Assembly: GCA_031550525.1 (NCBI GenBank)
Contig: JAVBON010000014.1
Span: forward strand, 127,287 to 191,286
Length of the DNA: 64,000 nucleotides
Direction of reading: 5' to 3'
From: WRHT01 sp031550525
Lineage (GTDB): Bacteria > Desulfobacterota > Desulfovibrionia > Desulfovibrionales > Desulfovibrionaceae
Numbering within the stretch: position 1 is the stretch's first letter; each line of letters opens with the position of its first letter. The position numbers and the translations under genes are program-made. Below the pieces are notes generated by a model. That model worked only from the letters and a program-made list of their open reading frames with translations. It did no database searches and had not been told where the DNA came from. Positions 50,938 to 59,388 of this stretch are shown one piece after another.

Positions 50938-51322
50938 CATTACATAAAAGTATCACGCAATTTGCCGTAAGGCTGTGCAAAAAACCGGTTTGCTGTAAAA
51001 TTGACACTTACGGCAAACCGGTTTTTTGCGCGCATTTGCGGAATTTTCCGGCGAATCTGGCAATGGAGCGCCAGTTTGGGGCAGATAACGTACCTGGGTG
51101 TATATGCTGCAATATTGGCATGGCCATCATGCATGCCCATATTTATGTGGCGAAAATAATGACTCTTTGCTAATCCGTAAATATGCATAATGCTCAACAA
51201 TGGGCAAAGGATAATACCATAGTGTAATCTGCGCTACAAGGCTATTTTGGCGTTTAATGATATTCTTTCCTTAAGGTGTTTCCAAACCACATAATCTGCA
51301 ACCACTAACCGGAAGGTGCGAC
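50938..51322. other. 385-bp gap before nhaC
   Basis: Contains the 50977-51029 hairpin and nothing else I can name. There is an alternative pairing TTGCCGTAAG (near 50961) with CTTACGGCAA (51007-51016) that overlaps the right arm of the hairpin. The rest shows no ORF with an RBS, no sigma-54 site with correct spacing, and no long-palindrome element. Confidence 0.5.
50977..51029 (+). terminator. 17-bp hairpin behind the FlgN-like gene
   Basis: GCAAAAAACCGGTTTGC pairs perfectly with GCAAACCGGTTTTTTGC around a 19-nt loop; the right arm's own T-run may help termination. A competing pairing (see gap entry) could make it switchable. Confidence 0.65.
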
Positions 51323-52786
51323 ATGCAAGAAAAAAGTGAACAGGACGCGCGCAAACCCAGTTTGATTTGGGCTCTGCTATGCTTTTTACTACCAATAGCT
51401 ATCATTCTGTATGGTACGGTTATAATAGCTCTTCGTCCGCCTGTCCTGCCGCTTATAGCCGCAGTGGCCTTGGCCGGGGCCATGTGCTTGGTGCAAGGCT
51501 ACAAATGGTCTGAACTGCAGGACGGCATGTTCGTGGCCCTTGGCCGCGTGCAGATTGCCGTGGCCATTCTTGTGCTGGTGGGCATGATCATTGCCGCCTG
51601 GATAGCCTGCGGCACTATTCCGCTGCTTATCTACTGGGGCTTGCAACTTATATCGCCCAACTATTTTCTGCTTTCCTGCCTTATTTTGTGTTCAGTGGCA
51701 TCAGTAGCCACCGGCACTTCAGTGTCCACCATGGGCACGGTTGGCGTTGCCCTGCTCGGCATGGGCACGGCCATGGGCTTTCCGTTGCACATTACCGCCG
51801 GCGCGGTTATTTCCGGCGCTTATTTCGGCGACAAGATGTCTCCCATTTCCGATACCACCAACATTGCGGCCTCCGTATGTGAAGTTCCGCTCTTCCAGCA
51901 CATCGGCTCCATGATGTGGACAACTGTTCCCGCCTTTATAGTCTGTATGGTGCTGTACACCATTCTGGGCTTCAGCCATGTTGCGGATGCAGCCGCCTCC
52001 ACCGGCAACATCGACGCCATTCTCACCGGCATAAAAGCCAACTACTCGCTTTCGTGGCTGGGCCTTTTGCCGCCTATCGTCATGATTGTGCTGGCTTTCA
52101 TGCGCTTCCCCGTATTGCCGGTGCTCGCGGCCTGTCTGATTACCGCCGTTGCCCTGTGCTTTGTTGAAGGCCTTGGCCTGGTGGACATAGGCAAATTGCT
52201 CACCAACGGCTATGTTTCCAAAACCGGCGTAAAAGATGTGGATACCCTGCTCTCGCGCGGTGGCGTAATGAGCGTTATGGCAACGGTGTTGCTTATGAGC
52301 TCCGGCGTCGCCTTTGGCGGCATTTTGGAAAAAGCCCGTGTCTTTGACGTTCTGATTGAGGGCCTGCTCAAGGCCATAAAAGGCACTGCCGGCATTATAG
52401 TATCGGCAGTGGCTACCGGACTTTTCATAAACCTCGGCACCGGCAGCCAGGTGCTGGCCGTTATAGTGCCCGGACGCGCCTTCAACAAGGCCTTTAAAAA
52501 GGCCGACATTCACGGGGCCGTGCTCTCGCGCGCCTGTGAAGATACCGGCACTATTACCTGCCCGCTTGTTCCGTGGAGCGTGCACGCCTTTATTATTATG
52601 GGCATCTTGGGCGTAAGCGCGTGGGATTTCGCGCCTTATGCCTTCCTTAACTGGATTGTGCCAGTTTTCTCGGTGCTCTTTGCCTTCCTCGGCATAGGCG
52701 TGTGGCACAGAGACGGAACGCCTTACGGAATTGGCCGTAAAATAGCGGCGGAACCGGCTTACGCCGAAGAACAAATGAAGAAATAG
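51323..52786 (+). CDS. nhaC: NhaC-family Na+/H+ antiporter
   Basis: 487 residues with about 11-12 helices. Exchanges Na+ and H+ across the inner membrane, or dicarboxylates in some relatives. Family blocks: LPIAIILYGTVIIAL, VGMIIAAWIACGTIPLLIYWG, CSVASVATGTSVSTMGTVGV, SGAYFGDKMSPISDTTNIAA and LSRACEDTGTITCPLVPWSV. RBS GGAAGG 6 nt upstream. Stands alone; followed at 12 nt by a long-palindrome element and then a terminator. Confidence 0.9.
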   Translation: MQEKSEQDARKPSLIWALLCFLLPIAIILYGTVIIALRPPVLPLIAAVALAGAMCLVQGYKWSELQDGMFVALGRVQIAVAILVLVGMIIAAWIACGTIPLLIYWGLQLISPNYFLLSCLILCSVASVATGTSVSTMGTVGVALLGMGTAMGFPLHITAGAVISGAYFGDKMSPISDTTNIAASVCEVPLFQHIGSMMWTTVPAFIVCMVLYTILGFSHVADAAASTGNIDAILTGIKANYSLSWLGLLPPIVMIVLAFMRFPVLPVLAACLITAVALCFVEGLGLVDIGKLLTNGYVSKTGVKDVDTLLSRGGVMSVMATVLLMSSGVAFGGILEKARVFDVLIEGLLKAIKGTAGIIVSAVATGLFINLGTGSQVLAVIVPGRAFNKAFKKADIHGAVLSRACEDTGTITCPLVPWSVHAFIIMGILGVSAWDFAPYAFLNWIVPVFSVLFAFLGIGVWHRDGTPYGIGRKIAAEPAYAEEQMKK

Positions 52787-52797
52787 CTGCTTTAGGG

Positions 52798-52940
52798 GCT
52801 GTTTCTAAAAAGACGGATTTTGTTCCCTGGCAAGGAAAGCGCAGATTTTTGTCCAGGGATAGTACTCTGATAGTACAGCCCTGGATAAAAATCGGCGTTT
52901 GACGCAGTCCAGGGGGCAAAAGACGCTTTTTAGAAACAGC
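52798..52940 (+). repeat. long-palindrome intergenic element, copy 7 (type copy)
   Basis: 143 bp, 12 nt after the nhaC stop. Ends GCTGTTTCTAAAAAG and CTTTTTAGAAACAGC are perfect 15-bp inverted repeats. Inward: ATTTTG / CAAAAG; TCCCTGG / CCAGGG; the kept blocks GGCAAGGAAAG and TTTGACGCAG; then ATTTTTGTCCAGGG / CCCTGGATAAAAAT and apex TAGTACTCTGATAGTACA. It folds as one long hairpin. It is the cleanest copy and shows the family architecture best. Confidence 0.9.
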
Positions 52941-52955
52941 ACCCAGGGTATATCA

Positions 52956-52997
52956 AAACAAATGCGGGCTTCCCAAAACGGGAGCCCGCATTTGTTT
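52956..52997. terminator. bidirectional terminator behind nhaC and the ferredoxin gene
   Basis: AAACAAATGCGGGCTTCCC pairs with GGGAGCCCGCATTTGTTT with one bulged base, loop AAAAC. Lies between converging genes. Confidence 0.88.
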
Positions 52998-53023
52998 AAC
53001 ACATTAAGAGCACAAGACATATT

Positions 53024-53734
53024 TTAACGCTGTAACTCTTTTCCTTCAAAATCCACCACTACGTGGAGCGCTTGCAGTTTTATACCGCTTGCGCGCAAAC
53101 TTTTCTCGGCAAGCATGGCAGTGCCTTGGCAGCATGGCACCTGCACGCGCAGGCTGGTAAGACTTTTGGGAGAAGACGCGCCCAGCAGAGCGCCCAAGCG
53201 TTCGGCAAGTTCCGTAACATTCTCAAACTTAGGGCATACTGTAATCACCCGGCGGTTTTCAGCGTACCTTCCCTTAAAATTATCTATCAAGGGCGCTGCG
53301 CAATCGGCACAGAGCAAGATATCGGCATTTTGAGGCAAGGTATTGATCAGCCGGAGCTTTAACGGCCACTCGGCCTGCCTTTGCGGCATCTGTTCCGAAA
53401 TGCCGCAAAAACCTTCCCGCACAGGCGGCAAGCCGCCAGCGCCCATGGGGTTACCCCTTGGCAAAGACACCGTATCGGCCAAAGGCACGCCGCCATGCTG
53501 CTGTTGCAGCTTGCGCACCGCTTCTTCATCAAAAGGGGCGGCCTCACGCTGAACAATTTTAAGAGCGCCGGTGGGGCAGCCTTTAAGGCAGTTGCCTAGG
53601 CCGTCGCACAGGTGCTCGCCAATAACTTTGGCCTTGCCGTTCTCAATACGCAGGGCGCCCTCGGCGCAATCCAGAATACACAAGCCGCAGCCGGTGCAAA
53701 GTTCTTCATTTATCTCTATAATATTTCTGAGCAT
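53024..53734 (-). CDS. two-[4Fe-4S] ferredoxin-domain protein, partner of Hcp
   Basis: 236 residues. The N-terminal ~60 residues hold two clusters: CTGCGLCILDC and CDGLGNCLKGCP. The rest (~175 residues) is unusual for a ferredoxin: LLCADCAAPLI, then TVCPKFENVTELAERLG and QVPCCQGTAMLAEKSLR, giving further cysteine pairs that may bind another cluster. Such proteins are found beside hcp in anaerobes and probably deliver electrons to it. The gene is 154 nt behind hcp on the same strand; the hairpin 53848-53883 lies in that gap. Confidence 0.85.
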   Translation of the reverse strand: MLRNIIEINEELCTGCGLCILDCAEGALRIENGKAKVIGEHLCDGLGNCLKGCPTGALKIVQREAAPFDEEAVRKLQQQHGGVPLADTVSLPRGNPMGAGGLPPVREGFCGISEQMPQRQAEWPLKLRLINTLPQNADILLCADCAAPLIDNFKGRYAENRRVITVCPKFENVTELAERLGALLGASSPKSLTSLRVQVPCCQGTAMLAEKSLRASGIKLQALHVVVDFEGKELQR

Positions 53735-53847
53735 GGTTCCGCCCGCTTGAGTTTATTGCGGTTATGCCTGGTAACAAAATAGTGCCGCCGAACATATTTT
53801 AAAACCAGTGTTCCTTTATATAAAAACTTGAATTCCCGAATTGCGTC

Positions 53848-53883
53848 AGCCGTGCCCGGTCGCTAATGCAACCGGGCACGGCT
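53848..53883 (-). terminator. 13-bp hairpin right behind hcp
   Basis: AGCCGTGCCCGGT pairs with ACCGGGCACGGCT around a 10-nt loop, starting 5 nt behind the hcp stop on the minus strand. No close T-tract; could give partial termination or processing between hcp and the ferredoxin gene. Confidence 0.6.
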
Positions 53884-53888
53884 GGAGG

Positions 53889-55535
53889 TTAATGCAATAT
53901 AGCCTTCAAATCCTGCTCAGGAGTGCTGATGGGCGCGATATTGTAGTTCTGCACCAGATAATTGAGCACATTGGGGGTCAGGAATGCCGGAAGCGTCGGG
54001 CCGAGCCGCATATTCTTTATGCCCAGGCTCAGCAGGGCAAGCAGCACCGCAACGGCCTTTTGCTCGTACCACGAAAGCACCAGGGACAAAGGCAGATCAT
54101 TCACGCCGCAGCCAAAGGCATCGGCCAGGGCCAACGCTATTTTTACGGCGGAGTAAGCGTCGTTGCATTGGCCCACGTCCATAAGCCGGGGCAGGCCTTC
54201 AATGCTGCCCAGATTTTTGTCGAAAAAGCGGAATTTTCCGCAAGCCAATGTCAGCACAATTGTATCCGGCGGGGTATTTTCAACAAACTCCGTATAGTAG
54301 TTGCGTCCGGGCCTGGCTCCATCGCACCCACCCACCAGGAAAAAGTGCTTTATATAACCGTTTTTAACAGCTCCCACCACCTTACCCGCAACGGCCATTA
54401 CCGCGTTGTGGGCAAAGCCGGTGAACACGCTTTCGTTCTCGTGCTTTTTAACTTCGGCTTCGGCGGTCTCTTTGGTAAAGCCCGGCATGGATTGCGCCTT
54501 GGCGATAAGCGGGCCGAATTCTCCGTCTTGCAGGTGCGGCACGCCGGGCCATCCTACCAGACCAGTGGTAAACACGTTATGCGCGTAACTTTCCGCCGGG
54601 CGTTGTATGCAGTTGGTGGTAAAAAGCACCGGGCCGGGGAAAAACGGCAGTTCTTTAGCCTGGTTCTGCCAGGCCGTGCCAAAATGACCGGCAAAGTGCG
54701 AAAAGGCTTTCAGCTTTGGGTAAGCATGCGCGGGCAGCATCTCGCCATGGGTGTAAATATTTATGCCCTTGCCTTCGGTTTGCACAAGCAGCCTGTATAA
54801 ATCCTTAAGATCATGCCCTGTTACCAGAATTGCCTTTCCGGGCCTGGGCTTCAAAGAAACCATGGTAGGCGCAGGGTGGCCGTAGGTTTTGGTGTTGGCT
54901 TCGTCCAGCAGTTCCATGGCTTTCAGGTTAAGGCTGCCCACGTTCAACGCCTCACCCACCCAAGCCTGCAGATCGCGTTTTTTTCCGTCAAAACCGGCAA
55001 GCATGGCTTTGTAAAAATTGGTGTAATGCTCTTCGCTCTCCACACCCAGAATGGCCGCGTGGTCGGTATAGGCGGCCACGCCTTTAAGACCGAACAGCGC
55101 AGTTTGCATAAGCGAATTAATGTCGGCATCCGGGCTGAACGATTGTATGCTGTGGCGCGCGGCATCCTTTTCCAGCTCCGGCATGCTTTTGCCTATGCCG
55201 AAAGCCTCCAGTTCACTGTTGGACTTAAGCAAATCCTTGCCGATTTTATCCGCCAGAATCTGCTTGCTTTTAATCACGCGCTGTAGCAAATGTTCCAAGG
55301 CTTTTTTGTCAAAATTGACGTTGGTTAAAGTGGAAAAAAGCGCCTTGACCGCCAGATGATCCACATGCTTGTCGCGCACGCCTTTCTCTCTGGCCTGCAG
55401 GGCCACGGAAGACAAAGAGCGTATGGCGTACACCAGCACGTCCATAAGGTCGGACACTTCGCCCTGCTTGCCGCACACGCCTATCTTGGTGCAGCCCGTT
55501 CCAAACGCAGTTTGCTCGCATTGATTGCAAAACAT
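53889..55535 (-). CDS. hcp: hybrid-cluster protein / hydroxylamine reductase (class I)
   Basis: 548 residues from ATG 55535 (GAGGAG 6 nt upstream; longer opening to 55583 is not native). The N-terminus MFCNQCEQTAFGTGCTKIGV has the class I spacing CX2CX8CX5C of anaerobes. Hybrid-cluster ligands are visible: GVESEEHYT (Glu), LTLACGKFRFF (Cys), LVGGCDGARPG (Cys), TTNCIQRP (Cys) and SWYEQKAVAVLLAL (Glu/Lys). It reduces nitric oxide/hydroxylamine and protects from nitrosative stress. Divergent from a Crp/Fnr gene that is likely its regulator. Confidence 0.96.
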   Translation of the reverse strand: MFCNQCEQTAFGTGCTKIGVCGKQGEVSDLMDVLVYAIRSLSSVALQAREKGVRDKHVDHLAVKALFSTLTNVNFDKKALEHLLQRVIKSKQILADKIGKDLLKSNSELEAFGIGKSMPELEKDAARHSIQSFSPDADINSLMQTALFGLKGVAAYTDHAAILGVESEEHYTNFYKAMLAGFDGKKRDLQAWVGEALNVGSLNLKAMELLDEANTKTYGHPAPTMVSLKPRPGKAILVTGHDLKDLYRLLVQTEGKGINIYTHGEMLPAHAYPKLKAFSHFAGHFGTAWQNQAKELPFFPGPVLFTTNCIQRPAESYAHNVFTTGLVGWPGVPHLQDGEFGPLIAKAQSMPGFTKETAEAEVKKHENESVFTGFAHNAVMAVAGKVVGAVKNGYIKHFFLVGGCDGARPGRNYYTEFVENTPPDTIVLTLACGKFRFFDKNLGSIEGLPRLMDVGQCNDAYSAVKIALALADAFGCGVNDLPLSLVLSWYEQKAVAVLLALLSLGIKNMRLGPTLPAFLTPNVLNYLVQNYNIAPISTPEQDLKAILH

Positions 55536-55744
55536 GGTATTCTCCTCTCTTTGGCAAAAGGTAATTTTTATACAGGCTAGCAAAGGGAATGCGCCGTGTC
55601 TGTGATATATTCTCCGCCTGCCTGATAATCACGTCTGGCGCAATTAGACGTGAACGGTTAAGCCACCCCCGGTGGGGGTGTATGTCTGCAACCTACCTCG
55701 CCTTGACTTTATGTAATGTTGTTTTTACAACTAAATAGAAAATT
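55536..55744. promoter_or_regulatory. hcp / regulator control region
   Basis: 209 bp between divergent genes. It holds two inverted repeats: TCACGTCT and AGACGTGA at 55629-55653 (9-nt spacer), and CACCCCC-GGT-GGGGGTG at 55664-55680. Either could be the operator of the Crp/Fnr protein. A promoter for the regulator is visible at 55703-55731. Confidence 0.55.
55703..55731 (+). promoter_or_regulatory. promoter of the Crp/Fnr regulator gene
   Basis: TTGACT (55703-55708), 17-bp spacer, TACAAC (55726-55731). A start about 7 nt downstream puts the 5' end only a few bases before the ATG at 55745, and no RBS is seen, so the mRNA may be nearly leaderless. Confidence 0.5.
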
Positions 55745-56407
55745 ATGGAAAAATATTTAAAAATTCTGGCGGACGGCCCCTTGTTCGCAGGCATAGCTCC
55801 GAATGAGCTTGCCTCACTACTTGGTTGCCTGAACGCAGTTCAAAAGCGGTACGTCAAAAACAGCCACATTTTTATGGCAGGCGATAAGGTTGCGGCCATC
55901 GGCCTTATGCTCTCCGGCAGAGCGCATATTCTGCAAGATGACTTTTGGGGCAACCGTTCCATTATCGCCCAGCTTACGGCGGGCGATCTTTTTGCCGAGG
56001 CTTTTTGCTGCGCCGGGGTGAGCAAAATGCCCGTAAGCGTAATGGCTGCCGAAGACGCCGATATTCTTCTTATAGACTACTCCAAAATAATCACACCCTG
56101 CTCGGCTGTATGCGATTTTCATAAGCAGCTCATATCCAACATGTTGGGTATAGTGGCCCGTAAAAATGTAATGCTGACGCAAAAAATAGAGCACGCCACC
56201 CGCCGCCGCACGCGCGAAAAGCTGCTCTCCTACCTATCCTCCCGCGCCCTGACCAACGGGACGGATACCTTTAAAATCCCTTTTAACCGGCAAGAATTGG
56301 CCGACTACCTTGCTGTAGAGCGTAGCGCCATGTGCGCGGAGCTTTCCAAAATGCGCGACGAAGGCCTGCTGGATTTCAAAAAAAACAGCTTCACCCTGCT
56401 GCATTAA
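55745..56407 (+). CDS. Crp/Fnr-family transcriptional regulator, probable hcp regulator
   Basis: 220 residues. The N-terminal cyclic-nucleotide-like beta-roll (about 10-120) contains GDKVAAIGLMLSGRAHIL and SIIAQLTAGDLFAEAFCC. The C-terminal helix-turn-helix reads FNRQELADYLAVERSAMCAEL (recognition helix VERSAMCAELSKMR). No Fnr-type N-terminal cysteine cluster is seen, so it senses a different signal. HcpR-type regulators next to hcp respond to nitrosative stress via haem; this protein fits by position, but its ligand is not shown by sequence. Confidence 0.85.
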   Translation: MEKYLKILADGPLFAGIAPNELASLLGCLNAVQKRYVKNSHIFMAGDKVAAIGLMLSGRAHILQDDFWGNRSIIAQLTAGDLFAEAFCCAGVSKMPVSVMAAEDADILLIDYSKIITPCSAVCDFHKQLISNMLGIVARKNVMLTQKIEHATRRRTREKLLSYLSSRALTNGTDTFKIPFNRQELADYLAVERSAMCAELSKMRDEGLLDFKKNSFTLLH

Positions 56408-56608
56408 AGCACAGCGGCCATAACTAGCGCAACGGATGCCACATAACGCATTAGATAGCCCCTCTGTTACCGGCGCGGCAAAGCCGCATGCATATTCATC
56501 TCACATCACCCCCAAAGGGATACCTAAAAAAAACACCCAAACAGGGCAAAACACTTGACCGCAAAACGCGGTTGATATAACTATGCCCCTTGCCTCACTG
56601 GCATTTGT
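56408..56608. other. gap before tRNA-Val
   Basis: Contains the tRNA promoter near its end and a stretch (about 56477-56510) with GGCGCGGCAAAGCCGC and ATATTCATCT that partly resembles the 78-nt hairpin behind polA (32447-32524). No ORF. Confidence 0.45.
56555..56581 (+). promoter_or_regulatory. promoter of tRNA-Val
   Basis: TTGACC (56555-56560) and TATAAC (56576-56581), 15-bp spacer, about 28 nt before the tRNA. The spacing equals that of the feo promoter. Confidence 0.55.
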
Positions 56609-56683
56609 AGGCGCGTAGCTCAGGGGTAGAGCACTTCCTTGACACGGAAGGGGCCAGCAGTTCAAAGCTGCTCGTGCCTACCA
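56609..56683 (+). tRNA. tRNA-Val, anticodon GAC
   Basis: 75 nt. Acceptor AGGCGCG against CGTGCCT (one G-U), D-arm GCTCAGGGGTAGAGC, anticodon stem CTTCC/GGAAG with loop TTGACAC (anticodon GAC), T-arm AGCAG-TTCAAAG-CTGCT, discriminator A and encoded CCA. Confidence 0.95.
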
Positions 56684-56698
56684 TTTTTCGCAAATAAT

Positions 56699-56723
56699 AA
56701 GAGGGAGGTTTTGCCTCCCTCTT
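56699..56723 (+). terminator. terminator behind tRNA-Val
   Basis: AAGAGGGAGG pairs with CCTCCCTCTT around TTTTG, followed by GTAGTTTG. Moderate T content. Confidence 0.75.
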
Positions 56724-56787
56724 GTAGTTTGCCCAAAATGCGTAACTGTGCAATGTAAAATACGGCTGAGCCGGAATGGAGATAAAC

Positions 56788-58725
56788 GTGCAAAAAGTTA
56801 TTATCGCAGGCGAAGAAAAAGAAATTGCCCGCGGCACAAGCTGTGGAGACGCCTTTAAAGCGGCCTTGTCCGGCAAGCGTTTCAAAAGCGTTCTGGCGGC
56901 CAGATGCGGCGATGCCCTGTTGGATTTAAGCGCCTCCATCCCCCTTGGCTGTGACGAGCTTGTGCCGGTTGACGCCGAAAGCTCCGAAGGCCTTGGCCTG
57001 CTGCGCCACAGCGCCGCGCATATCATGGCCGCCGCGGTACGCAGGCTTTTTCCTGATGTGCTGGTAACCATAGGCCCGGCCATTGAAAATGGCTTTTACT
57101 ACGACTTTGATTACAAACGCGCCTTTACGCCAGACGACTTTGCCGCCATTGAGGCGGAAATGAATAAAATTATGACGGAAAACATCCCCTTTGCGCGGCG
57201 TGAACTGGGTAAAAAGGAAGCAATCGAACTTTTCAGGGGCATGGGGGAGCATTATAAGGTTGAATTGGTGGAAGCAGTCGCGGACAGCCATGTATCCATA
57301 TACAGCCTGGGCGGTTTTATCGATTTGTGCCGTGGGCCGCACATTGCCTCTAGCGGGCAGCTTAAGGCCTTCAAGCTTCTTTCCGTGGCCGGGGCCTACT
57401 GGCGCGGCGACGAGAACAACCAGATGCTCTCGCGCATTTATGCCACCGCCTTTGGCAGCGAGGCCGAGCTTAAGGCCTACCTGAACCGGCTGGAAGAGGC
57501 CAAAAAACGCGACCACCGCAAACTGGGCAAAGAATTATCCTTGTTCGACTTTCATGAAGACGTTGCCCCAGGCATGGTTTTCTGGCACCCCAAAGGTATG
57601 ATGCTGCGCACTATTCTGGAAGATTTTCTCAAGCGCGAGCATTTTAAGCGCGGCTACCAGTTTGTGCAGGGTCCGCAGATATTGCGGCAGGAAGTGTGGA
57701 TGAAATCCGGCCACTACGACAACTACCGCGAAAACATGTATTTTACGGAAATAGAAAAAGAGACCCATGCTGTAAAGCCGATGAACTGCGTGGGGCATAT
57801 GCTTATTTACGGCTCCACCCTGCACAGCTACCGCGAGCTGCCCGTGCGCATGGCCGAGCTTGGCGTGGTGCACCGCCACGAAATGAGCGGCGCCCTGCAC
57901 GGGCTTATGCGCGTGCGGCAGTTCACGCAGGACGACGCGCACATAATTTGCGCTCCGGAACAGCTTGAAAACGAAATACTGGACATTATCAAGCTGATCA
58001 GCGACCTGTTCGGCCTGTTCGGCTTTGAATACACGCTTTCCGTCAGCACACGCCCGGCAAAATCCATAGGCTCGGACGAAGCGTGGGAACTGGCCACCAA
58101 TGCTCTTATTGAAGCCATGAAGCGCATTGGCGCTCCACTAAAAATAAACGAAGGCGACGGCGCTTTTTACGGCCCCAAAATAGACTGCCTGGTTACGGAC
58201 AGCATCGGCCGCAAATGGCAATGTTCCACCGTGCAGGTAGATTTTACCTTGCCCGAACGTTTTGATTTGGTATACGTTGGGAGCGACGGCGAGCGCCACC
58301 GCCCAGTGATGGTGCACCGCGCCATTTTGGGCTCGCTGGAGCGCTTTATAGGCATACTTATAGAGCATACCGCCGGAAAGTTCCCCACCTGGCTGGCTCC
58401 GGTACAGGCCAAAATCCTTAACGTCACCGACGCGCAGGCCGGCTTTACCGAAGAAGCCGCCAAGTTGTTGACAGGTGCCGGCATAAGAGTTGAAACAGAC
58501 CTGCGCAATGAAAAGCTGGGCTACAAAGTGCGCCAGGCTCAAATGGAAAAAGTGCCCTATATTCTGGTGGTGGGCGATAAAGAGGTAGAGGCGAAGGGCG
58601 TGAACGTGCGCCTGAACAACGGCGACAATATCGGCCTGAAAACCCTTGAAGAATTTATTGAGCTGATTAAAACCGATTGTGACGAACCCTTTAAACGTGG
58701 AGGCATGAGCTATAGTTTCTCCTAA
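56788..58725 (+). CDS. thrS: threonyl-tRNA synthetase
   Basis: 645 residues from GTG 56788 (GGAG 6 nt upstream); ATG 56776 would give 649 and is also open. An N-terminal TGS-like domain (VQKVIIAGEEKEIARGTS), an editing domain with HSAAHIMAAAVRRLFPD and LCRGPHIASSGQLKAF, then the class II catalytic core: motif 2 HRHEMSGALHGLMRVRQFTQ, DDAHIIC (His/Cys zinc ligands) and motif 3 MVHRAILGSLERF. Anticodon domain at the C-terminus. Overlaps infC, which starts inside its 3' end. Confidence 0.95.
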   Translation: MQKVIIAGEEKEIARGTSCGDAFKAALSGKRFKSVLAARCGDALLDLSASIPLGCDELVPVDAESSEGLGLLRHSAAHIMAAAVRRLFPDVLVTIGPAIENGFYYDFDYKRAFTPDDFAAIEAEMNKIMTENIPFARRELGKKEAIELFRGMGEHYKVELVEAVADSHVSIYSLGGFIDLCRGPHIASSGQLKAFKLLSVAGAYWRGDENNQMLSRIYATAFGSEAELKAYLNRLEEAKKRDHRKLGKELSLFDFHEDVAPGMVFWHPKGMMLRTILEDFLKREHFKRGYQFVQGPQILRQEVWMKSGHYDNYRENMYFTEIEKETHAVKPMNCVGHMLIYGSTLHSYRELPVRMAELGVVHRHEMSGALHGLMRVRQFTQDDAHIICAPEQLENEILDIIKLISDLFGLFGFEYTLSVSTRPAKSIGSDEAWELATNALIEAMKRIGAPLKINEGDGAFYGPKIDCLVTDSIGRKWQCSTVQVDFTLPERFDLVYVGSDGERHRPVMVHRAILGSLERFIGILIEHTAGKFPTWLAPVQAKILNVTDAQAGFTEEAAKLLTGAGIRVETDLRNEKLGYKVRQAQMEKVPYILVVGDKEVEAKGVNVRLNNGDNIGLKTLEEFIELIKTDCDEPFKRGGMSYSFS

Positions 58726-59266
58726 CAACACCGTAAAACCCCGCCGCGACACGCAAGATACAGTGCGCCGCAACGAGCAGATTCGCGCCCGCGAAGTGCG
58801 CGTAATTGGCGAAGAAGGCGAGCAGTTGGGCATTATGTCCAAAATTGACGCCGTTAATCTGGCCCGTGAGGCAGGCGTGGATCTGGTTGAGGTTGCCCCC
58901 AATGCCGAGCCGCCCGTGTGCCGCATTATGGACTATGGCAAGTTCCGCTATGAAGAGCAGAAAAAAAAGCAGGAAGCCAAAAAACGCCAGGTAGTGGTGC
59001 AGATAAAAGAAATAAAGCTGCGCCCCAAAACCGACGAGCACGATTACCTGACCAAGCTTTCGCATATACGCCGCTTTTTGAGCGAGGGCGACCGCTGCAA
59101 GGTAACCATTTTTTTCCGCGGGCGTGAAATTGTACATAAAGATCGCGGGCAACTGATGTTGGATCGGGTCACCGAAGACACTAAAGACATAGCAAAAGTA
59201 GAGCAGGAGGCCCGCGCCGAGGGCAGAACCCTGCATATGATGCTGGTTCCGGTCGCCAAAAAGTAG
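58712..59266 (+). CDS. infC: translation initiation factor IF-3 (AUA start)
   Basis: 184 residues from ATA 58712. GGAGG (58699-58703) is 8 nt upstream, and no ATG, GTG or TTG exists in frame between that RBS and GTG 58763; the latter would remove the linker start TVKPRRDTQDTVRRNEQIRA. IF3 genes of many bacteria use rare starts (AUU in E. coli) for self-control, so ATA is expected. Core blocks: IRAREVRVIGEEGEQLG, DLVEVAPNAEPPVCRIMDYG and LRPKTDEHDYLTK. Overlaps the last 14 nt of thrS in another frame. Confidence 0.86.
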   Translation: MVSPNNTVKPRRDTQDTVRRNEQIRAREVRVIGEEGEQLGIMSKIDAVNLAREAGVDLVEVAPNAEPPVCRIMDYGKFRYEEQKKKQEAKKRQVVVQIKEIKLRPKTDEHDYLTKLSHIRRFLSEGDRCKVTIFFRGREIVHKDRGQLMLDRVTEDTKDIAKVEQEARAEGRTLHMMLVPVAKK

Positions 59267-59388
59267 CTCTTGCGTTATTTTCGGTTTTGAAGCATTATGC
59301 CGCTTCCCCACCGGGGATAGCGGCAGTGTGGATATATTGTCGCAAATAATTTCAGATGCCTGCATCTGATGTTTTCAAGGAGTATGCA

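Noticed and set aside
51090..51140. TTGGCATGGCC region before nhaC as a sigma-54 promoter
   Set aside because: GG and GC are not ten bases apart in any register, unlike the good site at 49886.
53841..54800. A 319-codon open frame on + opposite hcp
   Set aside because: Antisense shadow of a certain gene; composition and lack of any motif fit a shadow.
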